Numbered from the stretch's first letter, positions 50,001 through 60,838 are shown. The stretch: DNA of 64,000 nt from Nectonema munidae (GCA_030549495.1 JAUIRK010000903.1:186001-250000), one strand, 5' to 3'. Numbers and translations: made by a program. Notes: a model not told the origin generated them from the sequence alone.

Positions 50001-53000
50001 TTATGTACAGTGTTACTTATAAAATTTAACAATCGAAAATTATAAAAAATATTTCTGCTCAAATATTAAGCAAATAGAGTATTCTTGCTTTTAAACTGAA
50101 TAGCTAGTCAAAATATTCATTCCCAAATAGCTATCAAAAAAATTTCTTGACTTGAAAAAATTAAAGTTTTCAAATGTTACAAAATGAACAAACGCAGTGA
50201 TAAAAATTAAATGACCTTTGTTGAAAAAAAATTCTCAGCGCGAGTCTAACAATATTCATTGATATAAAATTGTAACGATTGAAAACTATTTTAATTTAAC
50301 TCTAAATGCAAATTAGGCAGAAGTAGTTGTGTAGCCTAAAAAAAGTTGATAGAAGGGGCACAATTTAAAAACAAAAAACTTGCGCAACATTATTTATACT
50401 TTCTTGATCCATTCATTGGAGAAATTTTCAAAAACTGATATCGCATAAGATGCATGGGGGTACCATGAGGTACATAGGAGTGTGGGCACGACCCCTCATG
50501 CCCCAGCCGAGCTACGTCACTGGAGAGAAGAGAGCTGAATGAGATAGGAGAGCTTAACAAGAGAAGAGGGCTTGAATGAAAGAAGAGAGCTTGAGTGAAT
50601 GATTGAGTTTTAGCAGAGAAAGAGGAAGAGAAAAACAGAGGAGACAGAAAGAGAAATAGAATCTAAATTTTCTGATTTCCTACCATCTTAGCTAAATATT
50701 AATTGTAATCCTAGATGATAAGCCATATATTTAAATATTTTTCATTTGTAAAAGAGGAACTTCTTTTTCACAGTCAAAATCTTTTTTGAAGCATCTAATA
50801 TTATAATTAAACCACTTCCTAGTTCATTAGAACATGGTAGATCTTCCATTTAGTCAAGATACATATTTTTTTAATTATTTGTTTTGATCACATGTTCTCT
50901 ATTCAATTAGTTTTCAACTTGGTTCCTTCTCTCATACAAATTTTCAAAAGATTTTATAATACGTTTTGTTTTTTTTTAAATAAATATTTCATACTCAAGA
51001 TGATTGTAGAAAGTTTTATAAGCCAAAATATACAAAAAAAAGTATATTTTTACTATATACCTAATATGCAGCCATTTTTTGAAATTTTTTTACAGAACTG
51101 ATTTTCACGCATACATTACTAATTCAATTGCCACTTCGAGATATTTTTTAACCGTATTATCCAAAATCCTGTACAGAAATAAAATAAGCATAGTCGATTT
51201 GGTATAAAACAGATATTTTATTTTTTTGAAAATATTATTGAAGACAGTATCTAGAAGTAAACCGCAAATCTGATTGAAGCTTTCAGATATTTTAAAACCA
51301 TAAATGCCAAACCTGAGTCCAAAAATGGAGCCAGCATCTTCCATTTGGCATAAAAACAAATATTTTATTTAAATTTCTAAAATATTTTTGTAGACATTAG
51401 AGGTAAATCGAACATTTGATTGACACTTTCAGACATTTAAAACCTCTAAATGCAAAAAATAATTTCAGAAATTAAAATTATCATGGTCGAATTGGTATAA
51501 AAACATATATTTCATGTAAAATTAGAGAGAATATTTTGGGATATAGTTTTCAGACATAAACCGCAAATTTGATTGACACTAGCAGTAAAACCTCTAAATG
51601 CAAAAATTGTGTTCAGAAATGAAATCATCATGCTCTATTTGCTATAAAAACATATATGTAAAATTTGAATCAATATTTTTGGAAACAAATTTTAGATCAG
51701 ACAATTAATTTTCGAAAATCAATACCTAAAATGGTAAATCTAAGTTTTTGACAAAGTCAATCGCACATTGCCTGAAATCTATTAAAATTTGGTTAGATGG
51801 GATTCCAAATCCATTTTAGTAAATTGTGAATAATTTAGTCTCTTCCAATACACTACATAGTAGGGTTGGAGCCCATTCTAGATGATGATTATGATTCTCT
51901 GATTTTTTTGATTTAACTGCATCATTATCTGTCCTGATGCATGATTCGCTGAAATCTACATATTAGCTGTCAAACACTAAAGGGCATGTGTAGATGAATT
52001 CTGTCTTTAAAAATGAAAAATCCTCTACTTGTGGTTTTAACTCCTTAGGCGGATTTTCATCTAAGTGTGCTGCCTCGATAGGGAAGGTACTGTGGAGCTC
52101 AGTTTTTCATGAAACTCTGCTCGTTCTCCTGATGTATAAGAGCGAAACTTCCAGCGTTACAATTACTGAGAGAATCTGGTCTTTGTGTCTCTAGGTGTGT
52201 TTTTGATTCTGATTTTGTGTTTTTTTTAAAAATGATTCTGATTACAATTCTACAAATTTTTGTTATTCTGTTTGATTAATCAGAATCTTGCCCAACTCTA
52301 CTACTTTGCCTAATATATAGTTTTTTAATTGTCATCGCATTTTTTGCATGATTCTAATTTAATAACTTTGAAGTGGAACTTGTATTACTTTTATAAGTTT
52401 ATAAAACTTTCATGTTTTTCAGCTGATGTTTTGGAAATTTAATGAAACATACTTTCCAAATTTTAAAATCAAGCTTTTAACTTCAAGTTCATGGATCGTA
52501 TTTTGCCCGGGGACTTCATTTTGCCCACTCCTGATCAAAACAGTCGGCAAATGACTGAAAACACGTAAATCTAACATGCGTACCCTGTGCCCCAAGTCCT
52601 AGCAAATTTGAGCTTTGGAATCAAATTTTCTTGGATTCAATATTTTTAACTCAACTTTTTTTTAGTTGTTGGACTTTATCATTCTAATGTTTAAACTTTT
52701 TGAAATATCATTTAATGGACATTAAAAGGCTGTTGGGTATATAATTAATAAGAACTTTATTATCATTAAACTTAACCACAAGAACAACTTTGGCTATAGT
52801 ATATGATGATGTTATTTTACATCAAGTTAACCATAGACTTAACTATCCTATTAGATAAAATATCCACCTATAGAGGTAAGAATTTAAGGAATTTACCACA
52901 ATATTTTTTCAAATTTCACTATGAACACGTTGTTATTTATTTTAACGTAAAAACTATTCATTTGTTATATTATATAATATATAATATGCGTTGTAATGGA

Positions 53001-56000
53001 CGATAATGTAGAGTTTTGTTGTAATCCATCAATATTGTCAGACAATGATCGTTTTTCTTTGGTATTATTTCCTTTTTATATTTTAGTGAAGGGTCATCAA
53101 GAAATTGAAACTAATGCCTAACTTCATTAGAAATATGTCATCTACATAGATGCCAACTATCTCGTCGCATTATACCGTTTTGAACACTTCTACCTAATCC
53201 CGGATTTCGCGATAAAATATTTTATAAAAATTCCGATTTTAGAACTTTTGTATAAAAAAATTTTATTTAACAAAAAATATATTTCAAACTCAAATACTGA
53301 GTGTGAATAAAAATGAGAAAAAGATTCCTACTGACACTGAACAATGAAAAATAAGTGTACATTCGGTGATCTACTCACAACAAAGATTAACACAACTTGT
53401 TGACAACATAAGCTAGAGTCTGCTAAAAAAGTGTTTGGCTTATGATAAGAAATTGTTGAATAAGCTGAAAGCAATTATTTAATTTTATGATAAAAATGAT
53501 ATGATGGATTATTTCTTGTCTATATACAATGTACACTTTTTAAGCTTTATTGCAAATAAAACGCGTAAACTTAATTAATTAATATTTAATTTATTGATAT
53601 ATTTATGATGTATATAATGTATATAACTTAGAAGCTATATATATACATAAAATAGACATCTTGCAGAAAAAATATATCGTAAACAATAAGATAGAGTAAA
53701 TTAGAAACTCGGATTTTTGTTGTAAAAAGCTGGAGTATACTCTATGAAGAGTAAAAAATTAGCAAGTATGCAATTAAACTATTTTTTTTTCAAGAAAATC
53801 CATATTTTTCCCATCTCAATGTTTCTACATTTCTTTATGACATTTTGAAATGGTTTACGAGGTCCACTTCCTTCGGGTAATGCACCTTATATGGCAGTTG
53901 TGTTTTTAATGGGGAATATAAAAGATTCTATGCTGGTATCAAAACGATTACTTTACTGTATCAAAGCCAAACACTTTGACATCAATCATTCCTTCAATGA
54001 TATCTTAAATAAAGTTTTTAATACACTAAAATTAAAGTTAAAAAACGTATACCTTTAGCAAGATAAAATTAAAAATGTTTCTAAAATATTTTAACAAAAT
54101 TGTAAAAAACTATTTATTTTTTTATGAAATGTTATTATATCATTCTTTTTTGGTTTGTTTAAGCGTGATTGGTTTGAATTTTGACTTTGTTACATTGAAT
54201 GTGATTGGATTTTTCGTCTACTCACTCTACAACATTTCTTTATACTTTTTCTCTTCCTTACAAGTAAGATGTCTTTTGTTTTTCAAACGTATATATTTTT
54301 GACAAGAACAAGTATAGTAAATTCAAACTTAGACGTAAAAAGAAAGTAAAAAAGACTGTTAAATAATTCTATCAGCCGAATCAAATAGGCTAGATGATTG
54401 TCCAGTACTCATTTTCGATAACTATTTCTTCTAAATAACCTATTTCATTCAGTTACATAGTTAAAATATAGTATATATACGCTCAATTTTGAGTGAGATG
54501 TTTAAATAATTAGTTATTTGCGAAAATGATTGCATAATTTCTTTGTCTTTATTCCATTTTTTTTTTCATTTTTTAAATAACCTCGCGGAAATAGAAACGC
54601 ACTGTAATATAACACTTAGAATGAAATAGAAAATTTCCAATTTTGAAATGTTAGGAGTTTTAATGTCTGTTCCTATCTTAATATTCTTTTTTTTATTAAG
54701 CTCGTTTTTTTACTAGCCATCGTTGAGCATTCGCATCTCTCATTATATATATATTTCGTATGATTTTACTTTGGCATACGCTAATATTTGATATTTTACG
54801 TATTAGGTTTGCGACCGATTCTAGATAATGTTTATGATTCTCTAAATCTTTTAATTACAACTTTGATTCTGATTTTTTCATTTATAAACTTTTGATTTGG
54901 ATTTTCAATATCCAATTTTAATTCTGATTCTGATTAAAAAAACATATTTGTTGATATTTACAGGCGAATTTAGCTAGCTGTAGAAAGATGAATTCATTTA
55001 GTTACCAGTATTTTATTGCATCATCATCTGTGCTGATACATGATTAGCTGAAATATGTATTATAGTTGTCACACTATATATGTTTATAGCTGTCACACAC
55101 TAAAGGGCAGGTGTAGTACATGACTTCTAGCTCCCTCCAGACTACGAGGAAAAAGTTTCAAACTTTCAGAAATTCACTGATGCAAAGATAGCCTAGAATT
55201 CCATTGGTCCGCACGACATCATAAATATGGACGAGGTTCCTCTAACGTTTGACCTGCCCCTCACTCGAACTGACAACAGGAAAGGCGAATCATTCGTCAC
55301 GCTGAAAACAACTGGACATGAAAAAACGCACTTCACCTCTGTTCTTAGCTGCACGGCATCGGGAGAAAAACTTCCACCGATGGTGATTTTTAAACGCACG
55401 ACGATACCGAAAGAAAAATTTCGGAGAGGAATTGTGAAAGTCAACAAGAAAAGATGGATGATAGAAAGCCTAATGCATGAATTGTATACGGAGTGTTACG
55501 GCAAGCGACCGAGATGATTCTTTCACAAGAACAAGGCATTGCTCTTTTTTGACAGTATGAGGACAAATTCAATTCCAGCTGTGATTCCTGGGGGCATAAC
55601 AAAGTATTTGCAGCCACTTGACATAACTTTAAATCGTGCATTTAAGGTGGCGATCCGTGTTCATTGGGGGCTTGGATGACAAGTGGGCAGAAATCCTTCA
55701 CTAAAATGGGCCGCATGCAAAGAACAACTTATGGTCAAGTTTGCCAGTGGGTATGACAGCGTGGAACATTGTCAAAAAATCCAATATCATAAGCGGGTTT
55801 CGAAAAGCTCAATTTTTCGTAAATTACTGTTTATGTAAAGAAAAACTTTTTTAGACTCATCGTCTTAATCTATTTCTATAATTATAGTTTAAAACATAAT
55901 CAATCTTAAATTCTAGAAAATATATTCAACTCATTTCATCCAATCGTCAGTTTTAACTAACGCGAATGATATTTTGACTAAGACACTTTTAAATCAAATT

Positions 56001-59000
56001 TCAATGTGTTCTGCTTTGAATGGAATGGGGAAATTAATTTATATTGAAAAGGATAAAACCATCTGAGTGTTTATAGCGAAATGTTAATCGACATAGTCCG
56101 TTGACTACTAGTGGATATCATTTGTCCTGCATTAATCCTGAGTCCAAGGTTCATATGTTCTTTTTCGTTCTCACTCACTACAAACAGATGGTTTCCTTTA
56201 CTTAAAATCCTATACCGTGACATAATTGCTTTCAGAAGAAATTAAAGAGTGCCAATACTATCACTACTGTATATATGAACGATAATACTATTCTAACTCA
56301 AACATCTGATAATTTCCAATGAGTGGATTTGATCTAGCAATGCTAGAATTTCTTCGCCAAAACGCTACCCTAACTAAAAAAACTTAATATCTTCAAAGGA
56401 AGAAATCTAAGGATAATAAACCGTCCTTGGCCATAATCATCTTTGTAATCCTCTTCTGCCAATGAAGTCCACTTTTGTTTTCTAATAACAATTTTAAAAC
56501 ACTTTAATATTCTTTTTTTTTATAAAGCTGGTGTAAAATAGATTCAAGTTAAAATTTCATACTTAACAAATCAAGAATATTTTTACTGGTTTGAAATGTG
56601 TATTTTATTTTGAAGATTTCACAAAAACATAAGTTATATAAATCTATTTAAAAAACAAGTATTTAAAATTTTATTTGGCTAAAGTTGCTAACATAGTTCT
56701 CACGATTTTCTTTAAAATTTTTGTTTCAAACTAAGATAGTTTTTTGTTCTAGCTTACAAAAGTTTTAATATTGTTTATTGCTTTACTTCTTTTTGAATGT
56801 TGAAGCAGATAATTTTGATTTATTCTTATTTCAATTATTCCATATAACATGGGAAAGACAGCTCTCAGGGATTGCTTAAAATTAGGCAAATAACAAATTT
56901 TTAACTAAGAGCTTTTCTAAATTTTTTCGAAAACAATTTTAACTATCAAAAATAAATTTTTGTGGATTAAGACAGAAGTTCACAAAACATAAAAAAAAAT
57001 ACGAACTAACTTCATTTACGCAATAAATTTTCAAATTTATAAAAGATTTAATAATTTTTTTAAAATCAAAGTTTGCTCTCTACAAATTTGGTCATAAAGT
57101 TTCCAACTTTTTGAAAAGTTGGACTCCATAAATTCCAACTTATAAACTCAATGTTGATTAATTTGTTACTTTTCAGATCTTTTAAGCTTCTTCTGCGCAC
57201 ATTCGTGAAAAAACTATGGAAAACATTAAAGGAATATTTTGGATTAAAAATTGAAGAAATTAGTAAGTCCTTGTAAAATATTTTGCTTCATATCAAAGTT
57301 ATGGAAAAATTGCAAAAATAATTGTAAAAACAAAATTTTATACTATGAAAAAGATGGTTTGGATTTCTATAGGAATGCTAAATTTGAAGATAATGCATGT
57401 GAGATACGAAACTAGACGAAAAAAGAATTAAGAAAAAAATCGTAGACATGCGTAAAATAATAGTATATTTCTGCATATATAAGATACCCCCAACACTAAC
57501 AGGGAACAACAATGACTGCATTGGAAAGATAAAATTCTGTGATTAAAAAGTTTTTTTTGAAGATGTCGCTTTTCAAATGCTTTCAAAATGTGTATGCTTT
57601 ATTACATTAATATAATACTTAAATAAAATTGATAAATGTGATTTTTTTATAATAATTTTTTTCTATTTTTTACTTCAAATTTTTTATGAATGTCAACTTT
57701 TGTCCCCCCTACTAAACTATTTTTCTTTCCTTAGAATCAAACTTGGTTTGGCAAGCCCTTCAGTGAGTCTGTTGATTTCAACGATGTTGCCTTTTCTTTG
57801 CATAGCCTACTTTTAACAATAATCACCCTATTTCAATGCTTCCTTTATCAGGTGAGTACGATTTTATTTTTTTGATCCCTTATATTCTAACCACTTTGTC
57901 ATATAAAACCAAAATGAATGAACAAGGCAAAGCTATCTAGGTGTGCTTTCATCGAAAAACACAATTGCTTCGCTTTTGTCAAACATTGAGAAAAGAAGGT
58001 TTTGTGCTGGGTTTGAACACACGAACTTGTAGTGTCGAAAACAGATATCTCAAACAAGGGCATCTTGAAATGATCTTTTTATGGTAATCCGTGTTCCATG
58101 TCCAACGTTTTAGGAGATTTTTTATGTTTTATAAAAAGATTTTCTAAAGCGACTAAGATAAAATTATTGTCATTTTGAGGTTCTTAATGCTACGATAGTG
58201 AAGAAGAGAATTTAAATAAATAAAAGCTAAATTTGTGCCAGGCTCAAAATTATTAGGGTTGAAAAACGCATTTCCCGCTTTTTTTAAATTTTTTTAAAAT
58301 ATAAATATTTCTTTGAAAAATATAACAGGCTATTAATTTTCAAAATTTTTGACCTCAGAGGAAGACATACGAAAAACTGGTCTTTTTTGAAGTTTTCACA
58401 TGCCAAAGTTATTTGCCATTTACGCCTCTTACTTCATAATAAATTGAGAAAATAAACTATTGTTGCAGATGATCCAGTCGTGGAAACGCAGGTTCTTGAT
58501 TGGGTCACATTGGTCCTTAAAGGGGTTACTTCTGAAAAATTCATAACCCTGGTGTTATTATTTACGTTTTATACATCGAATCGTTCCACTTCAGAGTAAC
58601 AACAATCAATTTCGCCTTTCTCTTCCAACCTTGATACTAATCGCTTTGTTCATCTTCATTTTCCTTTTATTCTTCTCGCTTTCCTTAGCAAACATCATCA
58701 CATGGCTTTCCTTTATGTACGCAATCTCTTATATCAAAGTGACTGTCTCCTTCGTGAAATATATTCCTCAAGTATGTCAAATAATAATTTATAGCCACAT
58801 GCCTATCTGCAAGAGTAGCTCTATTTTTATGATATATTTTTCTCTAAAGTTCCTCTTTCAGATTCTTGCAGATTTAGATGTTTTGAAATTTGTTGTCTAG
58901 ATGTAGTTATTTTTCTCTTATTTGTCTCTAATTTTAAACTCGTAACTAATTTTATAGTTAACTTTATTTTTCATGACTTCCTCTTTGGATCTTTTTGGGT

Positions 59001-59156
59001 TTTAGAAAAATAGTTTTAACAAACTTAAAATATTTCATCCTTGAAAAAATAACAAATACATTTTATGAAATTTACAAACTGATTTATTGCATTTAGAATA
59101 TTTCATTGTGCTTCTTTTTCTAGGTTTACACCAGGGGCGCACATCCTAGAAATTAT

Positions 59157-59188
<32 letters not shown>

Positions 59189-60260
59189 ACTTTCAAGCGT
59201 CTTCCAAAAAAGACAACAAATTTTTCTGAATTCCTACTCCTATCTTGTCTATTCTAATCTAACTTTAACCCCGCCCTATTAAGCAACATCAACAATGAAT
59301 GAGGACTTATATTTAGCTCCTTCTTTCTTACTACAAATAGACGCGCACCATCTCCAAATTATGTGTAGAAAAGGGGCAAAGATATCAATTAACAATAAAA
59401 TAATTGAAAATTTTATTGAATTAAAAAAATCATTCATTAATTTTCAGTTGTTCCTTTCTAAAAAATGAAAACGTTTTATTAAGAAAAATAAATATATAAA
59501 AAAACATCCAAATTACATAACTTTTCTGAGGTAATTTCTATCAAAAATGTAAAACAGAACTAAAATTAGAAAACTTGATATTAGAATTTTTCTTTCTTTT
59601 TAGTGTATAAGAATAAGTGTAAGTTAGTTAGACTCTCAAAAAAGGGTATAAAATAAAGATAAAAGTGTGCAAACAAAAATCAAACAATAAATTAAGATTG
59701 CATTACTTCATTCTACTCAGCATCATTCAAAAATAGTTTAAAAGTTAAATTGGTTCAAGCTACAAAAATCTTCAAAAGTAAAATAACTTTTAACATTTTG
59801 CAATGATTTGCCTTTTATAATAACTTTTAAGGAAAAAAAGTCATCAGAAAAAGTTATAGAGCTTCAACAAAAACTAAAAAATTTTACAGCATAACTTAAG
59901 TTTTTTGAAAACAAATTTGACGTATCCCCTACAGCAGCGTTTTTCAAACTGTGGGTTTCTTCGCACATCCTCGCTCCCGGATGTGCGCCCCTGTTTTAGG
60001 ATTCAATACGTTAATAACTTTTCTTTTAAATTCAAGTTGCTTTTTTAGGGGGTTTTTTTTGAGGGGATTTAAAGTATATTTTTCTCTGAAAAAAATTTTT
60101 TTTGATTCTTTTCATCAAAACCTAAATATTAAATTTTCTTTTTTTTTTTTTTTTAAAATTTGATATATTATTTTTTTTTTAAAAATTAATAAAAAAAAAA
60201 AAAAATTTTTTATAAAAATAAATTTATTTTTTTTTAAAAAAAAAATAAAAAAAAAAAAAA

Positions 60261-60295
<35 letters not shown>

Positions 60296-60804
60296 AAGAA
60301 AGCAGACGTATTTTATTTGGTCAGTCACTAGTGACTCGTTGGGCCTCAAAGGGTTGTGTGATTTTATTAATCTATTTTACAATTTTTACGCCATATCATA
60401 ATTCGCACTTTGATTAGGCATACATGAATTATCGGCGAAAATCTACCTCTGGTTGGTCAATTGGAAATGTGATATTGGATTTTAGTGGAGGATTCTTCAG
60501 TTTTCTTCAAATGCTCACTGATGGCCTTTATAGCAACGATTTACGCACCGCGTTCTTTGGCAATTTAACCAAGTTCTGCTTAGACCTTTTCTCTGTGATT
60601 TTCGATGTCTTATTCATTCTGCAGCACTTCGTAATTTACAAAGGCAAAGACTCGTATACCAACGACGAATTAATACAAGAAGATTATAAAAGTGTTTCTG
60701 TGTCTTCACAAGTTTCCTCTCCAAAATCAAGCAAAATTTCTTCTTATCTGAGAATCAAAAATAAATGTGCTAAAAAACTAACAGATTCAACAAATCTAAT
60801 ATAA
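41062..60804 (+). CDS. CTNS: Cystinosin-type lysosomal cystine/proton symporter, five coding exons, 299 aa
   Basis: Exons: 41062-41180, 54164-54263, 57735-57851, 58595-58771, 60418-60804. All introns are GT-AG and phases match (AG|C gives Ser40; the rest are phase 0). The protein is the seven-helix PQ-loop core: first loop WSFSFYPQVVLNFKKKS, then VIGLNFDFVTLNVIGFFVYS, VDFNDVAFSLHSLLL, the second loop FVKYIPQAYMNYRRKSTSGW, and SIGNVILDFSGGFFSFLQM. Asp47, Asp192 and Lys223 match residues I recall as essential in human cystinosin (D205, D305, K335). It exports cystine from lysosomes with protons. The longer acidic tail (EDYKSV) holds a YXXPhi-type sorting motif in place of the human GYDQL. The glycosylated luminal N-terminal domain was not found. 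Either translation starts at ATG 41062 (AAAAATGG context), or the acceptor TTATTTAAG at 41099 joins unseen upstream exons. Confidence 0.9.
41573..42985 (+). mobile_element. piggyBac element, internally deleted, in cystinosin intron 1
   Basis: Starts after TTAA (41569-41572) with TCCCTTCAGTCACAATGGGG. An N-terminal piece (DPFTEGDFISKNGRNWVFYK, about 42207-42266) is followed directly by the C-terminal part: MAKRYAFFHVKENAVYF, then YQLVDSQIKRR (42620 on), then the Cys-rich finger CEVCKKDRKSKILWFKCQK with ICLQH and CEKC (42776-42880). The catalytic middle is missing. The right end near 42985 is not defined. Confidence 0.82.
43145..44035 (+). repeat. Tandem array 1 in copy B, about 5-6 units of 150 bp
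   Basis: CTCATCTCAAAAA-type markers at about 43272, 43428, 43578, 43729 and 43880. Same unit and order of diverged units as in copy A, but fewer units. Confidence 0.88.
45110..46560 (+). repeat. Tandem array 2 in copy B, about 9-10 units
   Basis: The marker AGAAGTAAACCGCAAATTTG recurs at about 45128, 45284, 45432, 45537, 45690, 45831, 45978, 46121, 46272 and 46423, so the period is usually 141-156 bp with one short unit. Each unit also carries GAGT(C/T)CAGAAATGAAA, then GCATG(A/G)(T/C)CGATTT and GTATAA. Copy A has only one to two of these units. Confidence 0.9.
47640..48060 (+). pseudogene. piggyBac transposase C-terminal relic
   Basis: The plus strand reads MFGLELVKALVIPYIES (about 47729-47778), SIGRPQRNDLTQ and a Cys-rich tail RRCTKCLCSISGKDHK ... 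KCRGCHEMF (47888-48005). This follows the order LxxxLxxPYI - linker - Cys finger of piggyBac C-termini. Assignment rests on that order and is moderate. Confidence 0.5.
48061..48730. other. AT-rich intron stretch with a local repeat
   Basis: Nothing coding. GCATCTGAAAATGGTAGTT(T/A)ACATTTAT appears twice (about 48487 and 48628) with similar flanks, giving a tandem pair of about 140 bp. Confidence 0.4.
48731..49436 (+). mobile_element. Fragment related to the hAT-like element at 59132
   Basis: Begins CAGGGCGCACATCCTCAAAA with a short G run, as does 59132. Its last 180 bases (49255-49436, ATAACTTTTAACATTTTGCA to GTATCCCCTACAGCA) are almost the same as 59755-59938. The right terminus is absent; a tRNA-like segment follows at once. 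Confidence 0.65.
49444..49510 (+). ncRNA. tRNA-like fragment, probably a SINE head or dead tRNA
   Basis: GGATTCGATTCC (49495-49506) fits the RNA polymerase III B box. About 45 bases upstream GGTGGCATGACAG is a poor A box, and GATGGACT in between recalls the anticodon arm of tRNA-Ser/Leu. It does not fold as an intact tRNA by eye. No SINE tail or second copy was seen in this window. Confidence 0.35.
49627..49800 (+). repeat. 42-bp minisatellite, about four units
   Basis: Units read GGGGCGAATTGTC(C/G)ATG, then a diverged half and CTTATGAAAATAAT. The second half of each unit (GGGGCGAACTGTC in the best unit) itself resembles the first. The period is a multiple of three, so it yields a repetitive open frame (MKIMGRIVHG...) with no sign of being a gene. 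Confidence 0.85.
49801..50502. other. AT-rich intron stretch
   Basis: No feature recognised. Confidence 0.4.
50503..50660. repeat. Transposon-end-like segment and purine-rich tract
   Basis: The minus strand reads CAGTGACGTAGCTCGGCTGG (50522-50503), a common type of transposon terminus. Next to it is a degenerate GA-rich tract (50523-50660) with repeated GAGAGCTTGAATGA-like words. Confidence 0.5.
50661..51700 (+). repeat. Internal fragment of the TTAA element: core end plus array 2 units
   Basis: 50661-50990 matches copy A at 15928-16250 (CTACCATCTTAGCTAAAT, then ACCACTTCCTAGTTCATTAG). 51186-51700 matches the first units of array 2 in copy B (45205-45530). No TTAA ends are present. Since the first part follows copy A and the second copy B, it derives from a third, longer version. 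Confidence 0.8.
51861..52300. mobile_element. hAT-type MITE of 440 bp
   Basis: The ends TAGGGTTGGAGCCC and GGGC...-type CCCAACTCTA are imperfect inverted repeats. The 8-bp flanks CTACATAG and CTACTTTG agree at six of eight positions, as expected of an old hAT duplication. It is full of ATTCTGATT-like words. The open frame at 51994-52194 is noncoding. Confidence 0.65.
52309..54163. other. Right end of cystinosin intron 1
   Basis: AT-rich. A patch near 52497-52545 (TTTTGCCCGGGGACTTCATT, then TTTTGCCC again) is a short direct repeat resembling transposon termini. Otherwise nothing. Confidence 0.4.
54264..55179. other. Cystinosin intron 2, left part, with a diverged hAT MITE
   Basis: 54803-55115 shares TTCTAGAT(G/A)AT, GATTCTGATT words, a segment containing GCATCAT(C/T)ATCTGT and CACTAAAGGGCA(G/T)GTGTAG with 51861-51990, so it is a related MITE whose right end is lost. 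Confidence 0.5.
55180..55830 (+). pseudogene. pogo/Tigger transposase, C-terminal half
   Basis: NMDEVPLTFDLPLTRT (from 55224) holds the first catalytic Asp, then FVTLKTTGHEKTHFTSVLSC and LPPMVIFKRTTIPKEKF. After 55517 the frame changes: LFFDSMR (second Asp in the family text LILDSMRAH), then IPAVIPGGITKYLQPLDITL and, later, AWNIVKKSNIISGF. The N-terminal DNA-binding half is missing and several frame changes are present. It is a different subfamily from the two other pogo copies and is much less decayed. It lies in cystinosin intron 2. Confidence 0.88.
55831..57484. other. Cystinosin intron 2, right part
   Basis: AT-rich with no recognised feature. Confidence 0.4.
57485..57506 (+). repeat. 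Isolated end resembling the TTAA element terminus
   Basis: ACCCCCAACACTAACAGGG matches the right end of copy B (CGCCCCCAGCACTAATAGGG) at most positions. The next four bases are AACA rather than TTAA, and nothing to the left resembles the element. Confidence 0.4.
59132..59993 (+). mobile_element. hAT-like non-autonomous element in cystinosin intron 4
   Basis: Perfect 15-bp inverted ends CAGGGGCGCACATCC and GGATGTGCGCCCCTG. The 862-bp body has no transposase. Its right part (59755-59938) repeats 49255-49436, and just before the right end CAGCGTTTTTCAAACTGTGG looks like the end of yet another hAT. The flanking 8-mers match at only about half of the positions. Confidence 0.75.
59157..59187 (+). 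repeat. Homopolymer of 31 G
   Basis: An uninterrupted run of G next to the left end of the element at 59132. Related copies have only 5 G at this place (48756-48760). The exact length in an assembly is uncertain. Confidence 0.9.
60105..60296. repeat. A/T homopolymer low-complexity block
   Basis: Runs of T then A with almost no other base. It begins after a plausible end of ordinary intron and stops at AAAGCAGACG. It may contain assembly or sequencing errors. Confidence 0.85.
60298..60353 (-). mobile_element. piggyBac-type end near cystinosin exon 5
   Basis: The minus strand reads CCCTTTGAGGCCCAACGAGT, then CACTAGTGACTGACC and CGTCTGCTTT. The palindrome AGTCACTAGTGACT and the CAGACG word are shared with other piggyBac ends in the window. 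The flank is TTGT where TTAA would be expected. It lies 64 bases before cystinosin exon 5. Confidence 0.55.
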
Positions 60805-60832
60805 ATCATACTTTTTTAATCACGTTTCTTCA

Positions 60833-60838
60833 AATAAA
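60833..60838 (+). terminator. AATAAA polyadenylation signal of cystinosin
   Basis: AATAAA 29 bases after the stop codon, followed by TGTTTATTTTATG and a T-rich stretch. It gives a very short 3' untranslated region. Confidence 0.65.

Noticed and set aside
51994-52194. 66-codon frame in cystinosin intron 1
   Set aside because: It lies inside the hAT-type MITE and is not shared as an open frame by the related copy at 54803.
54075-54302. Single-exon membrane protein of 75 aa
   Set aside because: Only 54164-54263 is coding, as cystinosin exon 2. The remainder is intron read-through on both sides.
58631-58900. Single-exon membrane protein of 89 aa
   Set aside because: It is cystinosin exon 4 read past its donor at 58772 into the intron.
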